Shown here: positions 1 to 9,259 of the stretch, in pieces
Layout: each line of letters opens with the position of its first letter
How positions within the stretch are numbered: the first letter of the stretch is position 1
NCBI RefSeq assembly: GCF_007748035.1
Contig: NZ_CP036278.1
Location: forward strand, 3,782,001-3,846,000
Reading direction: 5' to 3'
From: Aeoliella mucimassa
GTDB taxonomy: Bacteria; Planctomycetota; Planctomycetia; Pirellulales; Lacipirellulaceae
Length of the DNA: 64,000 nt
The notes under the pieces: generated by a model
The model's input: the letters and a program-made list of their open reading frames with translations, nothing else
Database searches by the model: none
What the model was told of the DNA's origin: nothing
Translations under genes and position numbers: made by a program

Positions 1-872
1 CAACCGAGCAACTTGACTTGCTCGTGCAGGCCATGCTTGGCAATCGACTTTTCGACTTCGCCGCGCAGCTCGCCATCCCCTACCAAGGCCAGTTCAAACG
101 AGGGATGCGTACGGGCGACAATGGCAGCCGCTTCGAGCAGCGTCATGTGCCCCTTCTGCTCGCCCAACCGCCCGACACACACCAGGCGATTCGTCGAGAC
201 CGGAGGTTCGTACTCACGTTCAAGGTAGTGATGATCGAGCCCACAGTGTACGACCTGAATCTTCGGCCAGTCTTCAAAACGAACCCACCGATAAAGCTGA
301 CTTCGCGCAAAGCTGGTGATAGTCGCCACGAACTTCGCCCGCGAGGCTTTCTCGTCGAACGCGACACAGGCCGCGCGGTCAAACTCTTCAGGCCCATGCA
401 CCATGAAGCTATAGGGATGGTCCCCAAGCACGTGGGCGTACATGGCGACCTCGGTAGGATTCGTTGCAAAGTGCACATGCAGATGCTTCACACCATCGTT
501 CTGCAACCACTTATCGAGTACACAAGCTTCGGCCAGATAGATGAGGTGATAGAAAAGCGAACGATCGCTCCGGCGGCTGACTTTACGTAACAGCGAGAAA
601 GCCTTCAGCAGTCGCGCAGGCTTGCGAAACATCGTCGAGATCATCACCAGCAGCAACTTCGCTACACCGAGAGTAGCGATGTAACGGGTTTGTTCGTGCT
701 CGCGTTGATCGAGCGCATCGACCAACTTGCCAGGCCATGGGCGAAGGGCGTATCGCTGCACTCGGAAACCTTGATCCTCGAGCGCTTTGATCTCGCGCCG
801 GATGAATGTTTGGCTGGGCATCGGGTACTGATTGATCAAGTACCCTATCTGCAACGAATCAGTCGATGACAT
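1..872 (-). CDS. Glycosyltransferase family 4 (GT-B), 3' end beyond the window
   Basis: Reading the minus strand from an ATG at 872 gives about 290 uninterrupted codons to the window edge, so the gene is partial at its C-terminus. The N-terminus has the segment NQYPMPSQTFIRREI, the usual acceptor-domain start of GT4 enzymes, then HVHFATNPTEVA and FMVHGPEEFD. Around residue 230 comes VCVGRLGEQKGH, the start of the nucleotide-sugar-binding half, followed by LVGDGELRGEVE. The predicted role is transfer of a sugar from a nucleotide donor onto the growing exopolysaccharide lipid intermediate in the cytoplasm. The start overlaps the upstream GT2 gene by 14 bases, which argues for one transcript. 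The sugar specificity cannot be read from the sequence. Confidence 0.86.
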   Translation of the reverse strand, partial: MSSTDSLQIGYLINQYPMPSQTFIRREIKALEDQGFRVQRYALRPWPGKLVDALDQREHEQTRYIATLGVAKLLLVMISTMFRKPARLLKAFSLLRKVSRRSDRSLFYHLIYLAEACVLDKWLQNDGVKHLHVHFATNPTEVAMYAHVLGDHPYSFMVHGPEEFDRAACVAFDEKASRAKFVATITSFARSQLYRWVRFEDWPKIQVVHCGLDHHYLEREYEPPVSTNRLVCVGRLGEQKGHMTLLEAAAIVARTHPSFELALVGDGELRGEVEKSIAKHGLHEQVKLLG

Positions 873-2157
873 CCACAGAACCTAAGGTTTGCTGCTTCGA
901 TAAGTGAGGAGCTGGCTTACCCACTTGCCCCGCAGAACGGTCGGTGCGATGCCATTGAGTCTCGGCTTTTCTTACGGCCGCCGAATAGATCGGCAGCTTG
1001 CCCAGAATATAAACGGGCACTCTCGCAAGGTCGCTGAGAGAGAGGAGATTGCGACCTTCCATCCGCCATGCGCCCATAATCGCAAGCGTAAACGCCACGA
1101 AGGCTGTCGTGCAGAGCATGAGCGGTACGAGCGATGCCCCGATGACACCCACTACGCCCGCGACGAACAGCAACATCAACAGGCTCGCCGCGAAGAGCGA
1201 TAGCGGAGGTACCACGAGTTCGAAGACCAGCAGCAACATCGACCAACTTGGGCGCTTGACCAACGAGATCAATAGTTGCGGGACGAACCGACGAATGTTC
1301 CGGAGGTGGCCATGCTCCCAACGGGTACGCTGCGTGGTGGCAGCTGCCTTGGTGCTGGGGAGCGGAGCCGAGATGGTCATCGGTGCATAGAACCGTGGGA
1401 AGTCGCCTTGCTTGGCGAGCTCGATGCCGATGGTCATGTCTTCGACGATGTCGCCCGATGCCCACTGAGTGCGTTGGGCAAGTTCCCAAGGGAAAGCCAT
1501 TCCGGTTCCGGTAAGCAACGAGGGCCCACCGATCGCCGCCAAACCTTGGAGCCGTACCACGTTTTTGAGCATCACCGCGAATGCACTAATGCGATCGCGG
1601 AACGTCGCCTGCGCGGGCACAGGCATGATGTAGGCCGCTTGCAGTGGACACTGCCTAGCCGCGGTGGCCTGAGCGAGCGACTGCAGCGTCCCTTGTACGA
1701 TTTCACAATCGGCATCCACGATCACCATGACTTCAGGGGGATCGGATGCCAGATGGTCGACCCCGTACTGCAGTGCGTAACCTTTGCCTCGCTGCTCGGG
1801 ATTGTCGCGAATAATGACTTCGGCTCCCGCTCGGAACGCAAACTTGGCAGTCCGATCGGTGCAGTTATCGGCAACCACGATCAATTGATCGCCTTGGTTT
1901 AGTTGCTCGAGCATCTTCGAAACAGTACGCTCGATCACCGCTTCTTCGTTATGCGCCGGCATGATCACCGCCAAGCGCGTAGGCTGCGAGCCATGCGCTA
2001 CAATAGGGTCGAGCGATTCGCCTCGCTGGCGGAGTCTCGAGATCCAAGCAGCGACAACCTCCACCAACAGGAATACCGCCAGCAAACTGAACAAGAAGCT
2101 CAGCAGCCCAAACGCGGTCAGGATGGAGTGGAAAACCAGCATCGATCTCCTAGGCAA
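859..2157 (-). CDS. Membrane glycosyltransferase family 2
   Basis: A 432-residue GT2 protein. One hydrophobic helix (about residues 10-38) precedes the GT-A domain, which shows MPAHNEE near 66, the metal-binding DAD at 148-150, VEDMTIG near 238 and QRTRW at 276-280. The Q-x-x-R-W box is typical of processive or membrane-bound GT2 enzymes such as cellulose- or hyaluronan-synthase relatives. Two or three further hydrophobic segments follow after residue 300. It probably elongates or modifies the exopolysaccharide at the inner membrane. The first ATG overlaps the end of the upstream Wzc-like gene by 8 bases; an ATG at 2142 is an alternative. The donor sugar is unknown. Confidence 0.86.
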   Translation of the reverse strand: MPRRSMLVFHSILTAFGLLSFLFSLLAVFLLVEVVAAWISRLRQRGESLDPIVAHGSQPTRLAVIMPAHNEEAVIERTVSKMLEQLNQGDQLIVVADNCTDRTAKFAFRAGAEVIIRDNPEQRGKGYALQYGVDHLASDPPEVMVIVDADCEIVQGTLQSLAQATAARQCPLQAAYIMPVPAQATFRDRISAFAVMLKNVVRLQGLAAIGGPSLLTGTGMAFPWELAQRTQWASGDIVEDMTIGIELAKQGDFPRFYAPMTISAPLPSTKAAATTQRTRWEHGHLRNIRRFVPQLLISLVKRPSWSMLLLVFELVVPPLSLFAASLLMLLFVAGVVGVIGASLVPLMLCTTAFVAFTLAIMGAWRMEGRNLLSLSDLARVPVYILGKLPIYSAAVRKAETQWHRTDRSAGQVGKPAPHLSKQQTLGSVDVID

Positions 2158-4345
2158 TCATACCGACGACAGGCGCCCGAAGATCGATCATGTCTTGGAT
2201 GGCAACAACGCTGCTCGGATCCTTCACGGCCTTGTTGTCGGCAGTTAGCACGATGGCATCGGCTCGGGCTGCCAACATCTGGAAGTCGGCCAAGTTAGCA
2301 GCAGGGGGACCAGCCACCATGATCAGGCTGTAGCTGTCACGGCAATAGTCGAGCAACTCGGTGAGATTCTTCGAAGCCATGGCTTCAACCGGGAACTCAG
2401 CATTGCCGCTGGTAATAAGATCGACATTCGGATTGCTCGTCGACTGAATCAGCTCGCTATTCAGGTGACACGAGGCCGCCAAGTAGTCGGAGAGACCAGG
2501 TCGCAGCGTCTTGCCATCTTTGTCTTTGACTTGGTGGGGATTGTCGTGCAAATGGGCATCTTGCGTGGCAATCTCTCCGCCTCGAGCCGAGAGACTAATC
2601 GACTCAATATTGGTGCGATGCTCGCGAGGATCGAGGGCGTCGACAATCACCACCCGCTCACCACGGTGGGCAAGGCAATCGGCGATGCTAGCAAACACCG
2701 AAGCCGGCGTGGGCGACTTACCAAGGCTGCTCACCAGCACAACGCTTGCCGACTGAGGCAGCGATTGCTGAATACGCAGGGCGGCCATACGCACCGCTTC
2801 ATTATTACGCCAATCCGACGACGCCTCGACGCGACGCATCGCTTGATCGAGCACGCGAGTTGCAATGAGAGGCAAGTTCCATTGCTTGCTGAAGGCGATG
2901 ACCGGGGTATCGCGTTGATGCAACCATTCGAGACCAACGACTGGTGCCGACAGCAGCAAACTCACCGCGACAAACGACATCACGAACAGTTTCTTCTTGT
3001 CCGAATCAACCGTGACGGTCTCCAGACTGGCTGGCACCAACAACGAGAACTCACGCGACCGGCATTGCTCCAGTTGCTTCATGTTGTCGAGCTGCGAACT
3101 TACTAACTCCAAGCGAGCATCCGCCGCAGTCAGCGATTGTTCGTAGTCGGCGACTTCCGAAGAACTGGAAACAGCCACTCCACCAGCTTCGTCCGTAGCT
3201 TCCTTTTGATACTCTTGAAGACGTGCCTCGAGCATGGCGATCTGATTCGTTACAGGAATCATGTCTAGTCGCCGCTTCTCAATGGCTTCGGCGTCTTTCA
3301 CAATCGAATTCTGCAAGGTAGCCATCGCAGGGGTCATGACCACCGACAGAGGTCCAAGCTCCTGTTCGCCCAAGGCCGACAAGGTCTGCTCCCATTCATT
3401 CAGGGACAACTCCCCCTGGTCTTTCTTGAACTGCTCCAATTCACTGTAGATTCGTTGCAGTTCTTTAAAGCGAGCAGAATCTTTGGTATACGCTTTTCCT
3501 AATGTCCGGAGTTGCGCGAAGCGAGCTTCCAGCACCTGCTCCTTATAATTGTTGACGTCGGCTTGCTGAGATTCCTCAATCCGCTCAATCTGTTGCTCCA
3601 TGCCGAGCTTCTCGACGTTCTTTGCATCGATGCTAGCCTGAGTGTTGGTCATTTTCGCAAGTACACTGGTGTATCGCTCCGAGGCCAGGCCGCCGGATCG
3701 CAACTCTTCGTCATAGCGCCGTCTGGCCGCTTGCAACTGTTCGCCGGTTTCGTCCACCTGACGCTTCGCTTCGAGTTGTGCAACTTCAACATGCTTCATG
3801 TGCTCGCGAAGAATCGACTTGCGACGCTCAGCGGCTTCGTCAATGAGCAGCTGCATGGTGTCGTTCACCAGCGCAACGCCCTTCTCTGCGTCCGGCCAAT
3901 TTAGATCGAGGTTCATCACACTCGATCCATTGGAGATCTTCATGTGAAACATGCTCGCCAGCTTATCTGGCGGGATGTTTAAATCGTGCTTTTGCGACAA
4001 TCGCTGCATGCTCTCTGCGGAGAACAGGATTTCCTTGTAGGTAGGAAGCGATGGTGGATGGTAGACCTGCGGGCCGGGAGGCATCGGCAGCCCCGTGTAA
4101 ATCAGACTTCCCGAGACATGCGCAGTTTGCTTGCTGTTTTCACCAGCAATCCAATACGCAACACCCCCTGCCAGTACAGCGGCAATCAAGAAAGCCCACC
4201 ATCGGCGTTTGATCACGGTGATCAGCAGAGGGGGTTTCTCCAACTCCACACGACTATTCACAGCGGTGTAGTCGCCCGACGACGAATTGCGTTCGGTGTG
4301 AACGGTTTTTCCTGCCGGAATTGGCATTAACTCGCGGTTTGTCAT
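2150..4345 (-). CDS. Wzc-like polysaccharide co-polymerase with degenerate kinase domain
   Basis: A 731-residue protein with the layout of Wzz/Wzc polysaccharide co-polymerases: a cytoplasmic N-terminus, a membrane helix around residues 49-66, a long periplasmic coiled coil (about 170-430), a second helix around 445-470, and a C-terminal BY-kinase/ParA-like domain. The kinase part keeps NEAVRMAALRI, resembling the usual E-x-x-R-x-L-R-T motif, and VVIVDALDPR, resembling Walker A'. The P-loop is not in place: a GKS occurs but lies about four residues too far from the following helix. No C-terminal tyrosine cluster is seen. It therefore likely sets chain length or organises export without normal autokinase activity. 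It sits 50 bases downstream of the acetyltransferase gene. Confidence 0.82.
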   Translation of the reverse strand: MTNRELMPIPAGKTVHTERNSSSGDYTAVNSRVELEKPPLLITVIKRRWWAFLIAAVLAGGVAYWIAGENSKQTAHVSGSLIYTGLPMPPGPQVYHPPSLPTYKEILFSAESMQRLSQKHDLNIPPDKLASMFHMKISNGSSVMNLDLNWPDAEKGVALVNDTMQLLIDEAAERRKSILREHMKHVEVAQLEAKRQVDETGEQLQAARRRYDEELRSGGLASERYTSVLAKMTNTQASIDAKNVEKLGMEQQIERIEESQQADVNNYKEQVLEARFAQLRTLGKAYTKDSARFKELQRIYSELEQFKKDQGELSLNEWEQTLSALGEQELGPLSVVMTPAMATLQNSIVKDAEAIEKRRLDMIPVTNQIAMLEARLQEYQKEATDEAGGVAVSSSSEVADYEQSLTAADARLELVSSQLDNMKQLEQCRSREFSLLVPASLETVTVDSDKKKLFVMSFVAVSLLLSAPVVGLEWLHQRDTPVIAFSKQWNLPLIATRVLDQAMRRVEASSDWRNNEAVRMAALRIQQSLPQSASVVLVSSLGKSPTPASVFASIADCLAHRGERVVIVDALDPREHRTNIESISLSARGGEIATQDAHLHDNPHQVKDKDGKTLRPGLSDYLAASCHLNSELIQSTSNPNVDLITSGNAEFPVEAMASKNLTELLDYCRDSYSLIMVAGPPAANLADFQMLAARADAIVLTADNKAVKDPSSVVAIQDMIDLRAPVVGMIA

Positions 4346-4395
4346 ATCTCAATACCAGTTAGACCCAGTTGGTACTACTTGTTTATATGCGTTTA

Positions 4396-4926
4396 TCAGA
4401 GGGCGTCGCAGGCAACGCTTTCCTCCGGACAGTCACTTACACCCACAATCCTCGCCGGAATGCCAACGGCAGTCGCCCCTGCAGGTACGTCCTCCAGCAC
4501 GACCGCATTTGCTCCAATACGTGCGTGATCTCCGACGATCACGCCCCCGAGTATCTTTGCGCCAGCGCCAACATCCACATGCCCCCCTAGCTTCGGAAAG
4601 CCAGGTATCGAACCACCCTCTCCAAGTGTCACTTGGTGAAACAACAAACAATTCGGACCTACAACCGCTTGCGGGTGAATTACGATTCCATTCGGATGCG
4701 GCAACAACAGCCCACCCGCAATATTAACGTTCAGTGGGATGTCACACCCACACACCACCGACCAAAAACGATGACCCAACAAATACCACTTTCTCAACAA
4801 CCAATTGACTGGCCCGCCTTGCTGGGTTGATTGGTACCCGCGCACAGTGCGCAGAAGTTGCTGCGAGGGACGCCAGAACTTGGTCACCCTTTCGCGGCTC
4901 CAATCAGGTTGCGTGGCGGAAATCAT
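4396..4926 (-). CDS. CysE/LbH-type serine or sugar O-acetyltransferase
   Basis: A 176-residue protein with hexapeptide repeats of a left-handed beta-helix. Visible pieces include IPLNVNIAGGLLL, HPNGIVIHPQAVVG, FHQVTLGEGG, GGVIVGDHARIGANAVVLEDVPAGATAVGIPARIVG. The paired histidines in HPNGIVIH and FHQV match the catalytic region of serine acetyltransferases (CysE) and of polysaccharide acetyltransferases. Inside an exopolysaccharide operon, acetylation of the polymer or a precursor is more likely than cysteine synthesis, and the protein is shorter than ordinary CysE at the N-terminus. Its ATG overlaps the stop of the upstream ligase-like gene in an ATGA junction. Confidence 0.84.
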   Translation of the reverse strand: MISATQPDWSRERVTKFWRPSQQLLRTVRGYQSTQQGGPVNWLLRKWYLLGHRFWSVVCGCDIPLNVNIAGGLLLPHPNGIVIHPQAVVGPNCLLFHQVTLGEGGSIPGFPKLGGHVDVGAGAKILGGVIVGDHARIGANAVVLEDVPAGATAVGIPARIVGVSDCPEESVACDAL

Positions 4927-6281
4927 AGGGAATGTCCAGGATGTAAATCTCGAACAACTTTAAAGTGCATTTTTGGAATGGAAGCGTGCTTCGACTCGGT
5001 GGTTCTTTCCACCGCCTTCAAGTCATAAAGGCAGTAGGTGGAGGCTCCTGCCGCCAGAACGTAAAGGGGATTCACCATCCCATTCACCAGCGAGTCCAAC
5101 AAAAAAAGAAGTGGCAAGAACGCAAGCAACACGGCAAACCCGCCTGCGGTGTTCATCTGTTTTTTACTCATTTTAATTAGCGCTAGCAGAGAGGGGAGAC
5201 TGCACACAAGAATTAAAGACACGACTTGGGGAATGCCATGGTTTCTTGCTTCTAACAGCCACAATTGGTCTAACCCCTTCCCCCATCGTCCGTATCCGAA
5301 CACAGGGCTGCTTAGTACACTCCCTCGAACCTTATCTTCTTGAGCCAACCGGGCATTCATCGATCCGCCACGATTGGCATCGCCCGTAATCGCGACGGCT
5401 GTTTGCGAGACAATCTCGCCCGAGAATACACCACTCAATCGGCCAGACACCCAGAACGGTGCAATCAGCAGTAATGGCAAGATCACTATTTTTGGACCAA
5501 AGTGCTTTGCCACGAAAAGCGCACTAATCGCAACCACTCCTAAGGCCAACGCGCCTGTTGAACGCGACAAGACAGTAGTCAGCACCATCAATGGCAAGAA
5601 GTACTTGGTAGAGAAACCAAACAACAGAGGAAGCTCTTTGCGGCGCCAGAGCCAGATGCCGATTACGGTGGTGAGCACCATAAACAAGCTGACCATGAGT
5701 CCATGTTGCATGAACACCATGGGGCGCCACCCGCCCATCCGAAACGTTTGGGCGAAGGAATGTTGGTGGAAACCGTAAAACATGCTATGCAGCTGGGGGC
5801 TCATCCGAACTTCGTACAGGCAGAACGGCATGTAGGCGATTCCAGCCAGATAAAAAGCTCGTGCGAGATAGCGAATGCCATCGGCATCCGAGAAGTACAT
5901 TCTGCCCACCAGGTAGGGCCCTCCCCACGTAGCCAAATATTGCGCGACAATGCTGAGACCATCCCACACCCCATTTCCATTGGCAACCGAGCATACGCCG
6001 GGCCATAAGCAGTAAGCGATGATCGGCAAGTCGACCCAATGAAATTGCAACTTTGCTACTCGCTTTGCATCGAATAGCAGCACCCCGACAATCACGGTCG
6101 AGCAGGCGGCCATCATTTTATTGAAGTCCAGAAAGCCCGAAATCGGAATGGTTGCCATTGGCAGGAACAACCAAGCTCCGAACAGTGTAAGTGCCGCAGC
6201 TTTACGAGGGGTCATCCAGCCAAAGAAAGCGATACCAAGCGGCATGATGCCGAACATCGCCAAGTAAGCGAGTGGAGTCAT
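4923..6281 (-). CDS. O-antigen ligase / Wzy-like membrane protein
   Basis: A 452-residue, very hydrophobic protein with about ten or eleven predicted membrane helices. A periplasmic stretch near residues 310-345 contains RLAQEDKVRGSVL and SPVFGYGRWGKG, resembling the large loop of WaaL/Wzy proteins, which usually carries a conserved arginine and a P-x-x-G-x-G segment. The segment GGWRPMVFMQHG is also common in planctomycete members of this family. It likely polymerises or ligates exopolysaccharide units at the outer face of the inner membrane. The start overlaps the end of the upstream GT2 gene by 4 bases (ATGA). Ligase and polymerase cannot be told apart from sequence alone. Confidence 0.8.
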   Translation of the reverse strand: MTPLAYLAMFGIMPLGIAFFGWMTPRKAAALTLFGAWLFLPMATIPISGFLDFNKMMAACSTVIVGVLLFDAKRVAKLQFHWVDLPIIAYCLWPGVCSVANGNGVWDGLSIVAQYLATWGGPYLVGRMYFSDADGIRYLARAFYLAGIAYMPFCLYEVRMSPQLHSMFYGFHQHSFAQTFRMGGWRPMVFMQHGLMVSLFMVLTTVIGIWLWRRKELPLLFGFSTKYFLPLMVLTTVLSRSTGALALGVVAISALFVAKHFGPKIVILPLLLIAPFWVSGRLSGVFSGEIVSQTAVAITGDANRGGSMNARLAQEDKVRGSVLSSPVFGYGRWGKGLDQLWLLEARNHGIPQVVSLILVCSLPSLLALIKMSKKQMNTAGGFAVLLAFLPLLFLLDSLVNGMVNPLYVLAAGASTYCLYDLKAVERTTESKHASIPKMHFKVVRDLHPGHSL

Positions 6282-7342
6282 ACGGAGGCCTCCACTGCGG
6301 GGTTACGACTTATAGCCGGACTGGCAGTTTCCTCTGCCCCGGATAGTCCACCGGGGCGTAGTTCAGCAGGGGCATTCTTGACATTTGCGAGAAAGCGACT
6401 GATCTCGGAAAACTCCTTAATCAACGAAACATAACCGACGGCTCTTGCATTGTAGAAGCGGTACCAGAACTTTGAGTCCCCCATCTCGTGACTCCCCGCG
6501 GAGACCATGCTCAGCAACCGGTATCTAAACGCATACAGGCGATTCGCAATTGATCGACGCAGGTAAATCCCGCGCGAGCGGTGTGTTGCGGGCTTCTTTA
6601 ATATTTCGAGCCACACCCACGCCCATTGCATGGCAAATACGATCGACTCAATGTAGTTCACGTCCAGGCGTTTCGCTGGAATCACATGGGTCAACTGCAG
6701 CATAGGAACATAGGCAACCTCCCAGCCCAACATCCGTGCGACAGCGGTTTTTTCGAGGTCTTCGCAACAACCTGGACCATCACCGATACGATCGGGGAGT
6801 CGTGTACCAATATGCTGGTAAATGCCTTGCATCAATTGTGTACGGCCGACCATGCCGGCGCCGATAGGAGCTTTTCCCATCACCACTTCATCGCCAAAAT
6901 CACGCACCGCGAGCATGCCACTAGCCCATGGGCTGATAGCATCGAGGTCGACATCTTCTTGTTCAAACTCGGGAAGAACCTTACCACCTATCATCCCGAT
7001 ATTCGCGTTCTGGTCCATGAATTGGACAGCCGATTCCAGATAATCCGCATCAAGCAAGTTATCGTCGTCCACGACGCAAAAGTATCGCCCTTCAATCTCG
7101 CGAAAAGCTTTCTGAAGTGCATAACTCTTGCCAGGTTGGGCTTCATGCAGCACACGACCTTGGATGCCTGCCGCTTTAATGGCTTCCAAAGCAACTTCGG
7201 CCGAATTGTCTTTGCTGGCATTATCGACGACAACCAGTTCCCACTGCTCCACCGGCAAGCTCTGCAACCCGAGCGCAGCAATCGTGCGATCAAGGCACCA
7301 AGCGCCATTGTAAGTACAAGTGATAACTGAAATTCTGATCAT
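6278..7342 (-). CDS. Glycosyltransferase family 2
   Basis: A GT2 enzyme of 354 residues when started at the ATG at 7342, which places SVITCTYNG directly at the N-terminus as the family expects. An upstream in-frame ATG at 7369 would add nine residues. The nucleotide-binding aspartate lies in VVVDNASKDNS, the metal site in VVDDDNLLDADY, and the acceptor helix follows. The C-terminal third (YLRRSIANRLYAFRYRL and after) matches no motif I know. It is predicted to add one sugar in exopolysaccharide assembly. It is the third glycosyltransferase of the operon, 33 bases after the preceding GT2. Confidence 0.87.
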   Translation of the reverse strand: MIRISVITCTYNGAWCLDRTIAALGLQSLPVEQWELVVVDNASKDNSAEVALEAIKAAGIQGRVLHEAQPGKSYALQKAFREIEGRYFCVVDDDNLLDADYLESAVQFMDQNANIGMIGGKVLPEFEQEDVDLDAISPWASGMLAVRDFGDEVVMGKAPIGAGMVGRTQLMQGIYQHIGTRLPDRIGDGPGCCEDLEKTAVARMLGWEVAYVPMLQLTHVIPAKRLDVNYIESIVFAMQWAWVWLEILKKPATHRSRGIYLRRSIANRLYAFRYRLLSMVSAGSHEMGDSKFWYRFYNARAVGYVSLIKEFSEISRFLANVKNAPAELRPGGLSGAEETASPAISRNPAVEASV

Positions 7343-7375
7343 ACAAATCTGAAGACTAAGTCTTTCCAAGCCTGG

Positions 7376-8311
7376 CTATCGTCCTCGTAAAACGCAAAAC
7401 GCTAAAACCCATGAATCGTATCTAAAGGGATTGCGAACTAATGATCTCGCAACCATTTTCGCAGCGGTGCTTCGATTGCCAGCACCTAGAGCCCACCATC
7501 CCCAATTCACCAATACGTCGAAACTACTAATGTTAGTGTTCAACGCTTCCGACGAATAACGATCGAGTGTCACATCCTCAGCGAGTTCACTGGAGACTTC
7601 GGGAAGATTCCGCCGCGAACGGGCTTGCGACTGGGCGATCGCTACGATATTCCGCTGCCGCGCCGCATTCGTTCTCGAAACCGACTTAGGATGCATGCGA
7701 TACTTGAGCAGACACTCCGTAAGATTCTCGAGCTGACCGATTTCTCCTAACCGCAGGAAGATATCCACGTCTTCCGCAGGGCAACATTCAACTCTATATC
7801 CACCGACCTGAGCGACAGCTGCTGCTCGCATCATCACCGAAGGATGCGAGACACATCCTCCCAACGAGGTTAGGTGATGACCGTCAATCGCTTCATGGCC
7901 ATATTGATGGAAGCCTGGCCGGATATCCCAGCCTCCGTCATCAACCAGTACCGTGTTCGTCCCTAACACCACACATTCGGGGTGTTCCTGCAAATAGGCA
8001 ATTTGTTTCTCGAATCGTTCGGGCAACGAGATGTCATCCGCATCCATGCGAGCAATAAATTCACCCTCAGCATCCGCTAACATCTCGTTGAGCGCTACGA
8101 CGTAGCCCGTATTCGCACGCGACTTCAACCGAATGCGTTTGTCTTTGCTTGCGTACTTCTCCAGGATGGCTAAACTTCGATCCGACGAGCCATCGTCGAC
8201 AATCAGGAATTCAAAGTCACCACATGTCTGCGCAAGGATGCTCTCTACCGCTTCGGCGACGTATCGCTCAGCGTTGTAGACAGGCATAATGACTGAAATC
8301 AATGGACGCAT
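7376..8311 (-). CDS. Glycosyltransferase family 2
   Basis: A GT2 enzyme of 311 residues from the ATG at 8311, where the protein begins MRPLISVIMPVYN. A longer frame from 8362 would overlap the upstream sulfotransferase and adds nothing family-like. Motifs are LIVDDGSSDRS (UDP-sugar binding), ARMDADD (metal-binding D-x-D) and PAEDVDIFLRLG (the ED catalytic region). GGCVSHPSVMMR is a common motif of this subgroup. The protein is probably cytoplasmic or peripheral, adding a sugar to the lipid-linked repeat. The 20-base gap to the sulfotransferase fits a shared transcript. Confidence 0.88.
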   Translation of the reverse strand: MRPLISVIMPVYNAERYVAEAVESILAQTCGDFEFLIVDDGSSDRSLAILEKYASKDKRIRLKSRANTGYVVALNEMLADAEGEFIARMDADDISLPERFEKQIAYLQEHPECVVLGTNTVLVDDGGWDIRPGFHQYGHEAIDGHHLTSLGGCVSHPSVMMRAAAVAQVGGYRVECCPAEDVDIFLRLGEIGQLENLTECLLKYRMHPKSVSRTNAARQRNIVAIAQSQARSRRNLPEVSSELAEDVTLDRYSSEALNTNISSFDVLVNWGWWALGAGNRSTAAKMVARSLVRNPFRYDSWVLAFCVLRGR

Positions 8312-8331
8312 AGGAAATCGACGATATAGAG

Positions 8332-9147
8332 TTAGTTGTGAACGACTGACTTCTTGGAGCACTGGTAACGCTCCAGGTAGCTGGCAGCAACCTGCTGCAA
8401 TCGGTCATACATTCTCAAAGCGGTTTTTGCCGTAGGATCGGTAATTGCCTGTTGCTTCTTCGACCTTCGCACGGAACCATCGACTTGATCAAAATTGAGT
8501 TCCCCCTCAACCAAGTCTTCCAGTGCATCACGCCCAGTTCCGTTGATCACCGACTCCGAGTCGAGTAGGAGAAAACGGGGATCGTTTTGAGCCCATTTCA
8601 GCAGACGCGCATAACTTCGGACCCACATTTTCAACAGTTTATTCCGTTCGAACGGAAGGGCTGGCGAGTAAGTCTCGGATGCGTCTCGCAACATGCTGTC
8701 AACAGTTCGCAAAGGACAGCGAAAAACAGTGATAAACCGCACGCTATCAGGCAAGTAAGGCATCCAACTTGGCAACGTTGCGTTGAATCGGGGATCCTTC
8801 AAACAGAATGGAGTTCGAGAGACCAAGCTGCGCACAAAATCATCATCCTCCTCGTCCAATTCCAGCGGCCTGGCAGACAGAGGTAGCACGGCCCAAAACG
8901 ATCTCCAATCCTCATGCGTTTTGGGGTAAACAAACTTCCGCAAGTGAAAGCAGCCTGGTGGATACAGCAACTTGAATATCAACTTATTATTAAGTGTATT
9001 GATCCTTCTGCATTCATAGTAGCCGTAAGGATTGGCCGGAGTCGCTTCGATCAACTCATCACCAAAACTGGCTCCAGTATCCCTGAAACACGCAGTAACC
9101 ATACTGGTACCACTGCGGCCTGTTCCCAGCACAATAACGTTATGCAT
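8332..9147 (-). CDS. Sulfotransferase family protein
   Basis: A 271-residue protein whose N-terminus, VIVLGTGRSGTSMV, is the PAPS 5'-phosphosulfate-binding loop of sulfotransferases. FITVFRCPLRTVDSML near the middle matches the 3'-phosphate-binding strand and helix (R-x-P-x-x-x-x-x-S type). A recognisable Shine-Dalgarno site (ACAGGAG, eight bases before the ATG) supports this start. Placed between transporter and glycosyltransferase genes, it probably sulfates a sugar of the exopolysaccharide or its precursor in the cytoplasm. PAPS synthesis genes are not in this window. Confidence 0.85.
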   Translation of the reverse strand: MHNVIVLGTGRSGTSMVTACFRDTGASFGDELIEATPANPYGYYECRRINTLNNKLIFKLLYPPGCFHLRKFVYPKTHEDWRSFWAVLPLSARPLELDEEDDDFVRSLVSRTPFCLKDPRFNATLPSWMPYLPDSVRFITVFRCPLRTVDSMLRDASETYSPALPFERNKLLKMWVRSYARLLKWAQNDPRFLLLDSESVINGTGRDALEDLVEGELNFDQVDGSVRRSKKQQAITDPTAKTALRMYDRLQQVAASYLERYQCSKKSVVHN

Positions 9148-9259
9148 GGTTAGACTCCTGTAGGCAAAGCAGTGGGGTACGATACTCAGTAATCATGGCT
9201 CGGTAGGGTTGCAGTCCTGCTGGAATACTACGGTTCGAATCAGTCAGTGGTCTCCCACA

